This document shows positions 35,982-44,523 of a stretch of DNA of 64,000 nt, piece after piece. The notes under the pieces are model-generated. The model did no database searches. It was given only the letters and a program-made list of their open reading frames with translations, and was not told the DNA's origin. The position numbers and the translations under genes were made by a program. The DNA lies in assembly GCF_004519335.1 (NCBI RefSeq), contig NZ_SOZD01000003.1, positions 1 to 64,000 on the forward strand, written 5' to 3'. The stretch comes from Jiella endophytica (GTDB taxonomy: Bacteria; Pseudomonadota; Alphaproteobacteria; Rhizobiales; Rhizobiaceae). How positions within the stretch are numbered: the stretch's first letter is position 1; each line of letters opens with the position of its first letter.

Positions 35982-38003
35982 CTAGCGCGATGCGCCGAGG
36001 ACGGCCTTCGGCGGCGCTGCGCCATCGCCGGGCTCTCCGGCGTTTTCGAGAGGATCCGGCCGGACCGCCCGCTCGATCGCGCCCCTGAGATCGCGGATGC
36101 CGAACGGCTTCCGCAGCAGCACGCCGTCCGCCGGGTGATAGTCGATCGCATCCTCGGAATAGCCCGAGGCGAGGATCACCGGGAGGGCCGGCCATTGCGC
36201 CTTCACCGCCGCAGCAAGCTCGACGCCGGTCATTCGCGGCATCGCGTGGTCGGTGATCAGGAGGTCGATGGGCGGCTGGCCGCCATTCGACAGGATGCCA
36301 AGTGCCTCCTGTCCGGACCCCGCCTCGACGGTCTCGTGTCCGAGATCGGACAGCATCGCCACGACGTTCAGAAGGACGAGCGCGTCGTCGTCGGCGACGA
36401 GGATGCGCAGATGCCTGGCGGGTGGATTGTCCAAATCTTCGGCCTCGATGTCCTCGTCCGCCAGCGCGCCGAGACCTCCCCTCCGCGCTGCGGGCAACAG
36501 GAGCGAGATCGTCGTGCCCTTGCCCGGCCGACTTGCGATCGACATCCGCCCATGCACGGCGTCGACATAGCTCTGAACCATCGAGAGCCCCAGTCCGGTT
36601 CCCTTGCCCGCCGGTTTTGTCGTGAAAAACAGCTCCGAGGCCCGCGCCAGGGTCTGCTCGTCCATCCCGGTTCCGGTGTCGACGACCTGCAGCTCGACAT
36701 AGCGCCGAGCCCCGCCATTCGCGGCAGCACCGGCGATCCGCCGGTTGCGGCCGCGGATTTCGATCGTCCCGCCGGTCGGCATGGCGTCGCGGGCATTGAC
36801 GATGAGATTGATGAGGGCGAGTTCGAGCTGGTGCGGATCCACCTCGACGGGCGCCAGCGGCGACGAACAGCTGACCTGGACGGTGACGTTCGGGCCGATG
36901 GTGCGAAAGACGAGGTCGCCGAGCCCCTCGATCAGTTCGGGCAGCGCGACGGTCCGCACCCATTCCGGCCGTTCGCGGGTAAAGCTCATCATCCGGCCGA
37001 CCAGGGCCGCGCCCCGCTGCGCCCCGATCACCGCATTGTCGATGAAGCCGCGGATCTCGCTGTCGAGCGCGATGCGCCTGCGGCTGAGTTCGAGATTGCC
37101 GAGAATCGCGCTCAGGAGATTGTTGAAGTCGTGGGCGAAGCCGCCGGTCAGCCGGCCGATCATCTCGAGCTTCTGGGACTGCGACAGCGCCAGCCGCGCA
37201 TCGACCAGTGCCTGTTCGGTCTCCTGCTGCACCGAGCGGTCGCGCATCACCACGGCAAAGCCCGCAGGAGAGCCGTCGTCGCCGCGGATGGCGTCGACGA
37301 TCCCGCTCATCGGGACGAGCTGGCCGTCCCTGTGCTGGTGGCAGCCATGGTATTCGTAGCGGCGACGCCCGAGAGCCGCCGTCAGGGTGCGGTCCGGCGC
37401 GCCGGCAATCCGGTCCTCGCCGGAGAACAGCTTCGAGAACGGCTCGCCGACGACCTCGGTGCCCCTGTAGCCGAGAATCCGCTCGAGCTCGTCGCTCCAG
37501 CCGCTGATCAGGCCGTCGGCATCGAGCATGCAGATCGCATGGTCGCGGAACCCGTCGAGAAGCTGGCGGAAGCGGTCCTCGGTGCGGCGCGAGACGCGCT
37601 CGGCGCTGCGGCGAAGGGTGCGGTCGCGGCAGATCGCGACATAGCCGCCAGGGCTGCCATCCTGCGGAGGCGCTCCCTGGATGGTCAGGTGAATCCAGAT
37701 GCTGTTGCCGTTCTTGCGACGGCACCAGCCTTCGCTTTCGAATCGCCCATGCCGCGCAAGTTCCGCGATGACGTCGTCGACCGACGTGTCGGATGCCTCT
37801 GCGCGAAAGAAGAACTGGAAGAAGTTCAGCCCGAGGACGTCGTCGCTGACGTAGCCCTTGAGTTGTTCCGCACCACGGTTCCAGCTGGTGATCGTTCCAT
37901 CGCCGTCGAGAAGGATGATCGCATAGTCGACCAGGCTATCGACCATTTGCCGATATGCCTGGTCAGAGATCGGGCTCGGGACGACGTGGGGCTGGGCCTG
38001 CAT
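35982..38003 (-). CDS. Hybrid histidine kinase (PAS-PAS-HisKA-HATPase-REC)
   Basis: A 673-residue cytoplasmic sensor kinase. Domains in order: PAS 1 (about 15-130), PAS 2 (about 145-262), HisKA with phospho-acceptor H291 in GGFAHDFNNLL, HATPase_c with N-box N403 (NLIVNARDAM) and G-box GKGTGLGLSMV, and a C-terminal receiver with D585 in LLITDHAMPRMTG. No membrane helices are seen. The PAS cores lack an evident FMN-binding NCRFL motif, so they are not LOV domains. ATG at 38001-38003 follows AGGCGG. No response regulator or output gene is adjacent. Confidence 0.93.
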   Translation of the reverse strand: MQAQPHVVPSPISDQAYRQMVDSLVDYAIILLDGDGTITSWNRGAEQLKGYVSDDVLGLNFFQFFFRAEASDTSVDDVIAELARHGRFESEGWCRRKNGNSIWIHLTIQGAPPQDGSPGGYVAICRDRTLRRSAERVSRRTEDRFRQLLDGFRDHAICMLDADGLISGWSDELERILGYRGTEVVGEPFSKLFSGEDRIAGAPDRTLTAALGRRRYEYHGCHQHRDGQLVPMSGIVDAIRGDDGSPAGFAVVMRDRSVQQETEQALVDARLALSQSQKLEMIGRLTGGFAHDFNNLLSAILGNLELSRRRIALDSEIRGFIDNAVIGAQRGAALVGRMMSFTRERPEWVRTVALPELIEGLGDLVFRTIGPNVTVQVSCSSPLAPVEVDPHQLELALINLIVNARDAMPTGGTIEIRGRNRRIAGAAANGGARRYVELQVVDTGTGMDEQTLARASELFFTTKPAGKGTGLGLSMVQSYVDAVHGRMSIASRPGKGTTISLLLPAARRGGLGALADEDIEAEDLDNPPARHLRILVADDDALVLLNVVAMLSDLGHETVEAGSGQEALGILSNGGQPPIDLLITDHAMPRMTGVELAAAVKAQWPALPVILASGYSEDAIDYHPADGVLLRKPFGIRDLRGAIERAVRPDPLENAGEPGDGAAPPKAVLGASR

Positions 38004-38224
38004 CCATCCGCCTGATGACGCGATTCGATCGCAATCAAGCTGAAGCGAAACCCCGCTGAAATCTACTGAAACCAATCAAAATAGCTTGCTATATCTGCGA
38101 CATCTTGTCGCTTTATCATCCCCGCGCGGCGTTATGCCAGAAAAACGCCTCGGCAACTGGATGATGTATCCAATATATTTTTCCCTTATCTTATCATCAA
38201 CATTCGGGGGGCATGCGCCAGGCG

Positions 38225-38800
38225 CTACATCCCCTCCTTGCCTCGCGACAACGCTGCCACTCCCGTCCGGCAGATCTCGACGAGGCCGAGCGGCGCCATC
38301 AGCGCCACGAACTTGTCGAGCTTCGAGGGCCGGCCGGTGATCTCGAAGACGAAGTGCTCGATCGAGGAATCGACGACCTTGGCCCGGAAGACGTCGGCAA
38401 GACGCAGCGCCTCGACGCGCTTTTCGCCATGGCCGGCGACCTTGACGATGGCGAGTTCCCGCTCGATCGGCCGGCTCTCGCCCGTCGCACCGGCCGAGGT
38501 GGTGAGGTCGACGACCCGGTGCACCGGCACGATCCGGTCGAGCTGGCTTTTCAGCTGCTCGATGACGTGCGGGGCGCCGCGGGTCACGATGGTGATGCGG
38601 GAGAGATGCTTCTCGTGCTCGGTCTCCGAGACGGTCAGGCTCTCGATGTTGTAGCCGCGGCCGGAAAACATGCCGATGACCCGGGCGAGAACGCCCGGTT
38701 CGTTGTCGACGAGCACTGCGAGGGTGCGGGCCTCCGTCGCCTCCTTTTCGGGCGTGATGAAATAGGCCGATGCGGGCGGCTGGACGGCAGGATTGGTCAT
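38225..38800 (-). CDS. ilvN: Acetolactate synthase small (regulatory) subunit
   Basis: Regulatory subunit that mediates valine feedback inhibition of acetolactate synthase. The 191-residue protein has an N-terminal ACT domain (TLAVLVDNEPGVLARVIGMF, about 26-100) and the C-terminal ALS_ss domain (ELAIVKVAGHGEKR to SKLDKFVALMAPLGLVEICR). It starts 35 bp after ilvB and shares its attenuated transcript. The AT-rich sequence at 38004-38224 probably holds the promoter of the downstream kinase gene. Confidence 0.96.
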   Translation of the reverse strand: MTNPAVQPPASAYFITPEKEATEARTLAVLVDNEPGVLARVIGMFSGRGYNIESLTVSETEHEKHLSRITIVTRGAPHVIEQLKSQLDRIVPVHRVVDLTTSAGATGESRPIERELAIVKVAGHGEKRVEALRLADVFRAKVVDSSIEHFVFEITGRPSKLDKFVALMAPLGLVEICRTGVAALSRGKEGM

Positions 38801-38835
38801 GGTCGTTTCCGGTTGTCGTTTGTCTTTTTGGGCCG

Positions 38836-40644
38836 TCAGACCAGCACGCGGTCCTTGGCGTCGATCGCCTTGGCCACCGCCTCGTCGGTCGCTTCCTCCG
38901 GCAGGAGGATCTCGTTATGCGCCTTGCCCGACGGGATCATCGGGAAGCAGTTGGCGAGATTGGCGACGCGGCAGTCGAACAGCACCGGCGCGTCGACATC
39001 GAGCATCTCGGCGATCGCATCGTCGAGATCGCGCGGCTTGTCGCAGCGCAGGCCGACGGCGCCATAGGCCTCGGCGAGCTTGACGAAGTCGGGCAGCGCC
39101 TCGGTGTAGGAATGCGACAGCCGGTTGCCGTGCAGCAGCTGCTGCCACTGGCGGACCATGCCCATATACTGGTTGTTGAGGATGAAGATCTTGGCGTTCG
39201 CCCGATGCTGCACCGCCGTCGACATCTCCTGCATGTTCATCAGCACCGAGGCGTCGCCGGCGATGCAGACCGACAGCGCATCGGGATGGGCGATCGCCGC
39301 GCCGATCGCCGCCGGCAGGCCGTAGCCCATGGTGCCGAGGCCGCCCGAGGTCAGCCAGTGATTGGGCTCCTCGAAGCCGTAGAACTGCGCCGCCCACATC
39401 TGGTGCTGGCCGACTTCGGTGGAGATGTAGGTCTCGCGTCCTCGCGTCGCCTCGTAGAGACGCTGGACGGCATATTGCGGCATGATGACGTCCTCGCTCG
39501 GCCGGTAGGCGAGGCAGTCGCGGGCCCTCCAGGTCTCGATCTCGGCCCACCACTCGGCCAGCGCCTCGCGGTCGACGACGGCACCAGCCTCCTTCCAGGC
39601 GGCGACGAGATCCTTCAGAACATGGGCGACGTCGCCGATGATCGGCAGGTCGACCCGGACGTTCTTGTTGATCGAGGAGGGATCGATGTCGATGTGGATC
39701 TTCTTCGAACCCGGCGAGAAGGCGTCGAGCCGACCGGTGATCCGGTCGTCGAAGCGCGCGCCGATGCACAGCATGACGTCGCAGCCATGCATGGCGAGAT
39801 TGGCTTCGTAGGTGCCGTGCATGCCGAGCATCCCCATCCAGCTCTTGCCGGATGCCGGATAGGCGCCGAGGCCCATCAGCGTCGAAGTGATCGGAAAGCC
39901 GGTCATCCCGACGAACTCGCGCAGAAGGCGCGAGGCCTCCGGGCCGGAATTCACGACGCCGCCGCCGGAATAGATCATCGGGCGCTTGGCGCCGGCGAGC
40001 AGCGCCACCGCCGCGGCGATGCGCTCCGGCTCGGCGGACAGCTTCGGCCGGTAGCTCTCATGGGTCTGGCTCGGCGGCGGCGGCGAATACATGCCGGTGG
40101 CGAACTGGACGTCCTTCGGAACGTCGACGACGACCGGCCCGGGGCGTCCGGTCCGCGCGACGTGGAACGCCTCGTGCAGGATGCGCGACAAATCATTGAC
40201 GTCCTTCACCAGCCAGTTGTGCTTGGTGCAGGGCCGGGTGATGCCGACGGTATCGCATTCCTGGAAGGCGTCCGAGCCGATCAGCGTCGTCGGCACCTGG
40301 CCGGAGATGCAGACCAGCGGGATGGAATCCATCAGCGCGTCCTGCAGCGCCGTCACCGCATTGGTCGCGCCGGGGCCGGAGGTCACCAGCATCACCCCGG
40401 TCTTGCCGGTCGAACGGGCATAGCCTTCGGCGGCATGGCCGGCGCCCTGCTCGTGGCGGACGAGAACGTGGCGAACCTCGGACTGCTGGAAGATCTCGTC
40501 ATAGATCGGCAGCACTGCGCCGCCCGGATAGCCGAAAATGTCGGTCACCCCGTTGTCGATCAGCGCCTGGACGACCATCTCGGCGCCCGTCATCTCCCGC
40601 GCACCCGTCATCTCGGGGGCTTTGCTATCGGCCTTGCTGTCCAT
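38836..40644 (-). CDS. ilvB: Acetolactate synthase large (catalytic) subunit
   Basis: Thiamine-diphosphate enzyme that condenses pyruvate with pyruvate or 2-oxobutyrate in the first common step of valine, leucine and isoleucine synthesis. The 602-residue protein has IFGYPGGAVLPIYDE, HEQGAGHAAEGYARSTGKTG with the conserved catalytic Glu nearby, the FAD-region segment CIGARFDDRITG, and the ThDP motif IAGDASVLMNMQEMSTA. ATG at 40642-40644 with GGAAGCG. It follows a leader peptide and terminator, described separately. Confidence 0.97.
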   Translation of the reverse strand: MDSKADSKAPEMTGAREMTGAEMVVQALIDNGVTDIFGYPGGAVLPIYDEIFQQSEVRHVLVRHEQGAGHAAEGYARSTGKTGVMLVTSGPGATNAVTALQDALMDSIPLVCISGQVPTTLIGSDAFQECDTVGITRPCTKHNWLVKDVNDLSRILHEAFHVARTGRPGPVVVDVPKDVQFATGMYSPPPPSQTHESYRPKLSAEPERIAAAVALLAGAKRPMIYSGGGVVNSGPEASRLLREFVGMTGFPITSTLMGLGAYPASGKSWMGMLGMHGTYEANLAMHGCDVMLCIGARFDDRITGRLDAFSPGSKKIHIDIDPSSINKNVRVDLPIIGDVAHVLKDLVAAWKEAGAVVDREALAEWWAEIETWRARDCLAYRPSEDVIMPQYAVQRLYEATRGRETYISTEVGQHQMWAAQFYGFEEPNHWLTSGGLGTMGYGLPAAIGAAIAHPDALSVCIAGDASVLMNMQEMSTAVQHRANAKIFILNNQYMGMVRQWQQLLHGNRLSHSYTEALPDFVKLAEAYGAVGLRCDKPRDLDDAIAEMLDVDAPVLFDCRVANLANCFPMIPSGKAHNEILLPEEATDEAVAKAIDAKDRVLV

Positions 40645-40710
40645 CGCTTCCGTCTTTCCCGTCGGCGCCCGACCTGTCGTCGGAAGGGCATTTCACTGAA
40701 TTTTCGGCAA

Positions 40711-40734
40711 TAAAAAAGGGCCTCTGGGGCCCTT
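40711..40734 (-). terminator. Attenuator terminator upstream of ilvBN
   Basis: On the minus strand, stem AAGGGCC/GGCCCTT with a CCAGA loop runs straight into a U-run. It lies between the leader peptide and ilvB, 67 bp before the ilvB start. The segment GGGCC right after the leader stop codon could pair alternatively with the 3' arm to block it. Confidence 0.85.
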
Positions 40735-40768
40735 GTATCGCGCACACGTGGCTATCGCCGGGCGGCCC

Positions 40769-40819
40769 TCAGACCGCCACGCGTGTGCGCATTCCTACGA
40801 GAATCAGCTTCGTCGTCAT
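40769..40819 (-). CDS. ilvL: ilv operon leader peptide
   Basis: A 16-codon open frame MTTKLILVGMRTRVAV with Leu, Ile, Leu, Val, Val, Val codons, directly upstream of an intrinsic terminator and ilvBN. The run of branched-chain residues is the control signal of ribosome-mediated attenuation: starved ribosomes stall here and favour the antiterminator. On the minus strand the late codons (GCGCACAC-GC-GTGGC) can pair with GCCACGTGTGCGC further down, giving the expected 1:2 pause hairpin. Confidence 0.85.
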   Translation of the reverse strand: MTTKLILVGMRTRVAV

Positions 40820-40896
40820 GGCGCGCAAACTAGGCGGCAGGCCGAGTGGCGTCAACGGATTTTTCGCCGTGCCCCCGCATTGCCTCGAAAACCGTC

Positions 40897-41730
40897 TCAA
40901 TCGACGCCGGGAACATCCGGCATGTTGATCCGCCGGTAGATCGCCTCCGCGACGCAATAGACGCCGAAAGCGATCAGCCCGAGACCGGTCAGCGACAGGA
41001 AAAGCCAGCCGAAGCTCCAGCCCGAAATCTCGCTCAGAGCCGCGTCGAGGCCCGGTGTGTCGCCGGAGCTGTACTCGGCCGCACCCGTCGCCAGAAGGCC
41101 GGCAAGGACCATGAAAGTGACGCCCCTTGCCAGCAGTCCGAACTGGCAGACCGGCTTGAGGATGCGCCGCCGGGCCTCGGGGATATCCATATATTTCTCG
41201 AAACCCGCCTTCGCGCCCTTGATGAAATGCGCGATCGCCGCCCCGGCCATGCCCGCGGCGATGAGATAGGTGAGCCAGATGCCGAAGCCGGCTTCATAGC
41301 CGGCGGAGATGGCGCCGCCGCCACCGCCCTCGCCGCCGCCCGAGCCGAGGCCGATCACCAGCGACGCTGCATAGAAGGCCAATGCGCCATAAGAGAAGGC
41401 GCTGACGAGAAGCCCGCCGCGCACGAACACGCCCTTGGCGCCGGTGCCGTGATTGTCGACATCCATCAGCACCTGGATCAGCCGCCAGGCCGAAAAGGCC
41501 GCGAGTGCCACCACCATCGCGACGAGGAGGATCGTCCCGAAGACCGAACCGGCAATCACCTCGATGGCGTCCTTGGTGTCCATCGCCTCGCCGCTGGCGA
41601 AGGCGGCACGGAAGGAGAAGTAGCCGACGATCAGAAACACCAGGCCTCTTGCCGCATAGCCGGCTCGCGCGGCGGATTTCAGCCAGTCCTGTCCATCCTG
41701 CGGTACGAGACTATTGGTTGTGATCGTCAT
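40897..41730 (-). CDS. DUF1206 membrane protein
   Basis: A 277-residue integral membrane protein of the DUF1206 family. About six TM helices form three repeated two-helix units, each with a Gly/Arg-rich start such as ARAGYAARGLVFLIVGYFSF, FVRGGLLVSAFSYGALAFYA and FGLLARGVTFMVLAGLLATG. A Gly-rich loop lies near residue 130. Function is unknown. It ends 77 bp before the ilv leader peptide, so the ilv promoter must lie in that spacer or within the end of this gene. Confidence 0.88.
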   Translation of the reverse strand: MTITTNSLVPQDGQDWLKSAARAGYAARGLVFLIVGYFSFRAAFASGEAMDTKDAIEVIAGSVFGTILLVAMVVALAAFSAWRLIQVLMDVDNHGTGAKGVFVRGGLLVSAFSYGALAFYAASLVIGLGSGGGEGGGGGAISAGYEAGFGIWLTYLIAAGMAGAAIAHFIKGAKAGFEKYMDIPEARRRILKPVCQFGLLARGVTFMVLAGLLATGAAEYSSGDTPGLDAALSEISGWSFGWLFLSLTGLGLIAFGVYCVAEAIYRRINMPDVPGVD

Positions 41731-41799
41731 GGGGTCCTCCTTGCGGAGGGAAGACGCACAGCGTGCAGCCTTGGTTCCTTGCGGGGTCGCGCGCGGCGG

Positions 41800-42582
41800 T
41801 CAGATCACCACGCGATTGCGCCCCGCCTGCTTGGCCAGATAGAGCTTCACGTCCGCGCGCTTGATGATCTCGGCCGGGGCGTCGCCCGGCTTCACCGCGA
41901 CGATGCCGATCGAGGCGGAGACCGCGAGCCTCTGGCCGTTCACCTCGACCTTCAGCCGGAACAACTCGTCGCGCAGCTTCTCGCCGAAACGCCGCAGATC
42001 GTCCTCGCCGAGATTCGGCACGATGATGGCGAATTCCTCGCCGCCGATCCGGGCGACGACGTCGTGGAAGCGGGTGTGCTCGAACAGGCAATAAGCAACC
42101 GCCTTCAGCACCTCGTCGCCGCCGTCATGGCCGTGGCTGTCGTTGATCGACTTGAAGTGGTCGAGGTCGATCAGCAGCAGGCCGAGCGGCTTCTCGATGC
42201 GTGCAAACTCGGCGACATATTGCTGCAGCGCCTCGTCGAAGAAGCGCCGGTTGTGCATCCCGGTCAGCGCGTCGGTCAGGGCAGCGGCTTCGAGAACCTG
42301 CGAGCGCTCCTTGAGGATGCCGGTCAGCGAATGGAGCTTGCCCTGCTCGCGGTTGTGGCGGCGCATCAGCGGCAGGATCACGAACAGCGCCCCGAGACCC
42401 GCGGCGGCGAGCAGCCCCAGGGTCAGCCAGGTCATCCAGGCGTGCTGGGCACGGAAGGCGGCGTCGGCGCCGGCGACCAGCGAGCGGTCGATCACCAGAT
42501 AGTTGGCATAAATGACCGACGCCGCAGCGACGACGGCACCGATGACGAACGCGACCGACAGCTCCGCCCTGGCAAGTTTCAT
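41800..42582 (-). CDS. Membrane diguanylate cyclase (GGDEF)
   Basis: Predicted to make cyclic di-GMP. The 260-residue protein has two N-terminal TM helices (about 8-30 and 50-72) flanking a short periplasmic loop, a short linker helix, and a GGDEF domain from about residue 100. The active-site motif is GGEEF (180-184), an accepted functional variant, and an inhibitory-site RxxD (R171-D174) stands five residues before it. LIDLDHFKSINDSHGHDGGD is the metal-binding segment. ATG at 42580-42582 with only a weak GAAAAG. Confidence 0.92.
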   Translation of the reverse strand: MKLARAELSVAFVIGAVVAAASVIYANYLVIDRSLVAGADAAFRAQHAWMTWLTLGLLAAAGLGALFVILPLMRRHNREQGKLHSLTGILKERSQVLEAAALTDALTGMHNRRFFDEALQQYVAEFARIEKPLGLLLIDLDHFKSINDSHGHDGGDEVLKAVAYCLFEHTRFHDVVARIGGEEFAIIVPNLGEDDLRRFGEKLRDELFRLKVEVNGQRLAVSASIGIVAVKPGDAPAEIIKRADVKLYLAKQAGRNRVVI

Positions 42583-42649
42583 CTTTTCTGGACGTCCCCT
42601 GGATCGATGCCGGCAAGTATAGGGAAAAGGCTCTACCGAGCGGTTAAGG

Positions 42650-43576
42650 TCAGCCCTCCAGACCGACCGCAAGGGCGTCTGCCGCAGCGATCCGACGCCA
42701 ACGATCGTCGAACTGGTGGCGAAACCAGGTTTCCTGGCGCTTGGCATATTGCCGGCTGCGGATGATCGCCCGCTCGCGCGCCGCTTCGTAAGTCGTTCTT
42801 CCTTTGAGGAAATCGGAGAGTTCCTGAAGGCCGATGGCCTTTCCGACGGTGCGGTCGTCAGCGAGCCCTTTAGAAGCAAAGCGCCTCTCGAAGCTGCGCA
42901 CCTCGTCGAGCGCGCCGGCCGCCGGCATGGCGTCGAATCGCTCGGCAATGCGGCGGCGAAGCTCCGCCCGTTCCGGCGTCAGCACGACCATCCTCGCCCG
43001 GTCTGGGTCGATCAGCGCCCGTCCCGTGCCGCTCTGGAGCGCCGAGAGCGACCGGCCTGCCACCTCGCCGACCTCGAGCGCGCGGGCGATGCGCTGGCCG
43101 TCGCTTGGGGTAAGCCGCGCTGCCGTCGCCGGATCGCTACGAGAAAGCTCGGCATGCAGCGCCTGCGGCCCCTCTTCGGCGAGCCTCGCCCGCCATTTCT
43201 CCCGGATCGCCTGTGGCACGGCCGGCATTTCGTCGAGAAGCCCGAGCAGCGCCTTGAAATAGAGGCCTGTTCCGCCGCAGAAGATCGGCAGGAGCCCGGC
43301 CCCGCGAAGCTCGCCGAGAACTCGTTCGGCATCCTTCAGGTAGCTGCCGGCCGAATAGTCGGCCCGCGGATCGACATGGCCGTAGAGGCGATGCGGCACC
43401 CGCGCGAGATCCTCCGCGGCGGGCCGGGCGGTGAGGATTTCGAGCCCGTCATAGACCTGCAGGGAATCGGCATTGACGACGGCACCGCCGTGCCGCTCGG
43501 CGAGTTCCATGGCGAGCCGCGACTTGCCGCTGGCAGTCGGGCCGGCTATCAGGATCGCCTCGATTTTCCCCGTCAT
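42650..43576 (-). CDS. miaA: tRNA dimethylallyltransferase
   Basis: Adds a dimethylallyl group to A37 of tRNAs that read codons beginning with U. The 308-residue protein has the P-loop GPTASGKS (12-19), NADSLQVYDGLEILTARP, the substrate-binding GGTGLYFKALLGL and the C-terminal SRQYAKRQETWFRH. The ATG at 43574-43576 follows GAGGGGGCG. It is divergent from serB with a 24-bp spacer, so the two share a very compact promoter region. Confidence 0.96.
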   Translation of the reverse strand: MTGKIEAILIAGPTASGKSRLAMELAERHGGAVVNADSLQVYDGLEILTARPAAEDLARVPHRLYGHVDPRADYSAGSYLKDAERVLGELRGAGLLPIFCGGTGLYFKALLGLLDEMPAVPQAIREKWRARLAEEGPQALHAELSRSDPATAARLTPSDGQRIARALEVGEVAGRSLSALQSGTGRALIDPDRARMVVLTPERAELRRRIAERFDAMPAAGALDEVRSFERRFASKGLADDRTVGKAIGLQELSDFLKGRTTYEAARERAIIRSRQYAKRQETWFRHQFDDRWRRIAAADALAVGLEG

Positions 43577-43600
43577 CGCCCCCTCACCGGCAGTTTCTCT

Positions 43601-44488
43601 ATGCATGTCGCAACGCTCATCGCCCATCCCGCGGGACCCCATCTTTCCGAGGAAGCGATCGGCGCCGTCGCGGACCGGCTCGGTGTCTCGGCGCATGCGG
43701 CAGAGTGGCTGGCCGAGGGCATCGCCGCCGACCTGCCGCTCGGCGACGCGCCCACCGCCGCGGCCGTCGACGCCGCCCGGGAGGCGGCTGGCGGCTATGG
43801 GCTCGACCTCGTGGTGCAGGAGGCTGGGGGCCGCCGCAAGCGCTTTCTCATCGCCGACATGGATTCGACCATGATCGAGCAGGAATGCATCGACGAACTC
43901 GCCGCCGAGATCGGCATCAAGGACCAGATCGCGGCGATCACGGCGCGGGCGATGAACGGCGAGATCGCCTTCGAGCCGGCCCTTCGCGAGCGCGTCGGCC
44001 TGCTGAGGGGACTTGCCGAAAGCGTCGTCGACAAGGTCATCGCCGAGCGCATCCGCTTTGCCGGCGGCGGCAAGACACTGGTCGCGACGATGCGCGCCCA
44101 TGGCGCCCACACAGCCCTGGTCTCCGGCGGCTTTACCGTCTTCACCGGACCGATCGGCACGGCGCTCGGCTTCCACGAGAGCCGGGCGAACCGGCTGATC
44201 GCGAAAGACGGCAAGTTGACCGGCGAGGTCGGCGAGCCGATCCTCGGCGCCGAGGCGAAGGTCTCAGCGCTTCGGGAGATCTCGGCCGAGAAGGGTCTCT
44301 CGCCTGCCGACGTCATCGCCGTCGGCGACGGCGCGAACGACCTGCCGATGCTGCAGATCGCCGGGACGGGCGTTGCCCTCCACGCCAAGCCGAAGGTCGC
44401 GGCCAACGCGCCGCACCGGGTGGATCGCGGCGACCTCACCGCCCTCCTCTACATCCAGGGCTACCGCCGGCAGGACTTCACCGGCTGA
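43601..44488 (+). CDS. serB: Phosphoserine phosphatase
   Basis: HAD-family enzyme of the last step in serine synthesis. The 295-residue protein has a short N-terminal regulatory region (about 1-75), then the catalytic domain with motif I DMDSTMIEQEC (D86, D88), motif II LVSGGFTVFTGPI and motif IV GDGANDLPML. ATG at 43601. It is divergent from miaA, an arrangement common in the Hyphomicrobiales. Confidence 0.96.
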   Translation: MHVATLIAHPAGPHLSEEAIGAVADRLGVSAHAAEWLAEGIAADLPLGDAPTAAAVDAAREAAGGYGLDLVVQEAGGRRKRFLIADMDSTMIEQECIDELAAEIGIKDQIAAITARAMNGEIAFEPALRERVGLLRGLAESVVDKVIAERIRFAGGGKTLVATMRAHGAHTALVSGGFTVFTGPIGTALGFHESRANRLIAKDGKLTGEVGEPILGAEAKVSALREISAEKGLSPADVIAVGDGANDLPMLQIAGTGVALHAKPKVAANAPHRVDRGDLTALLYIQGYRRQDFTG

Positions 44489-44523
44489 GGCCTTATCCTC
44501 GCCGCGGCCTTGTCCATCAGGCT

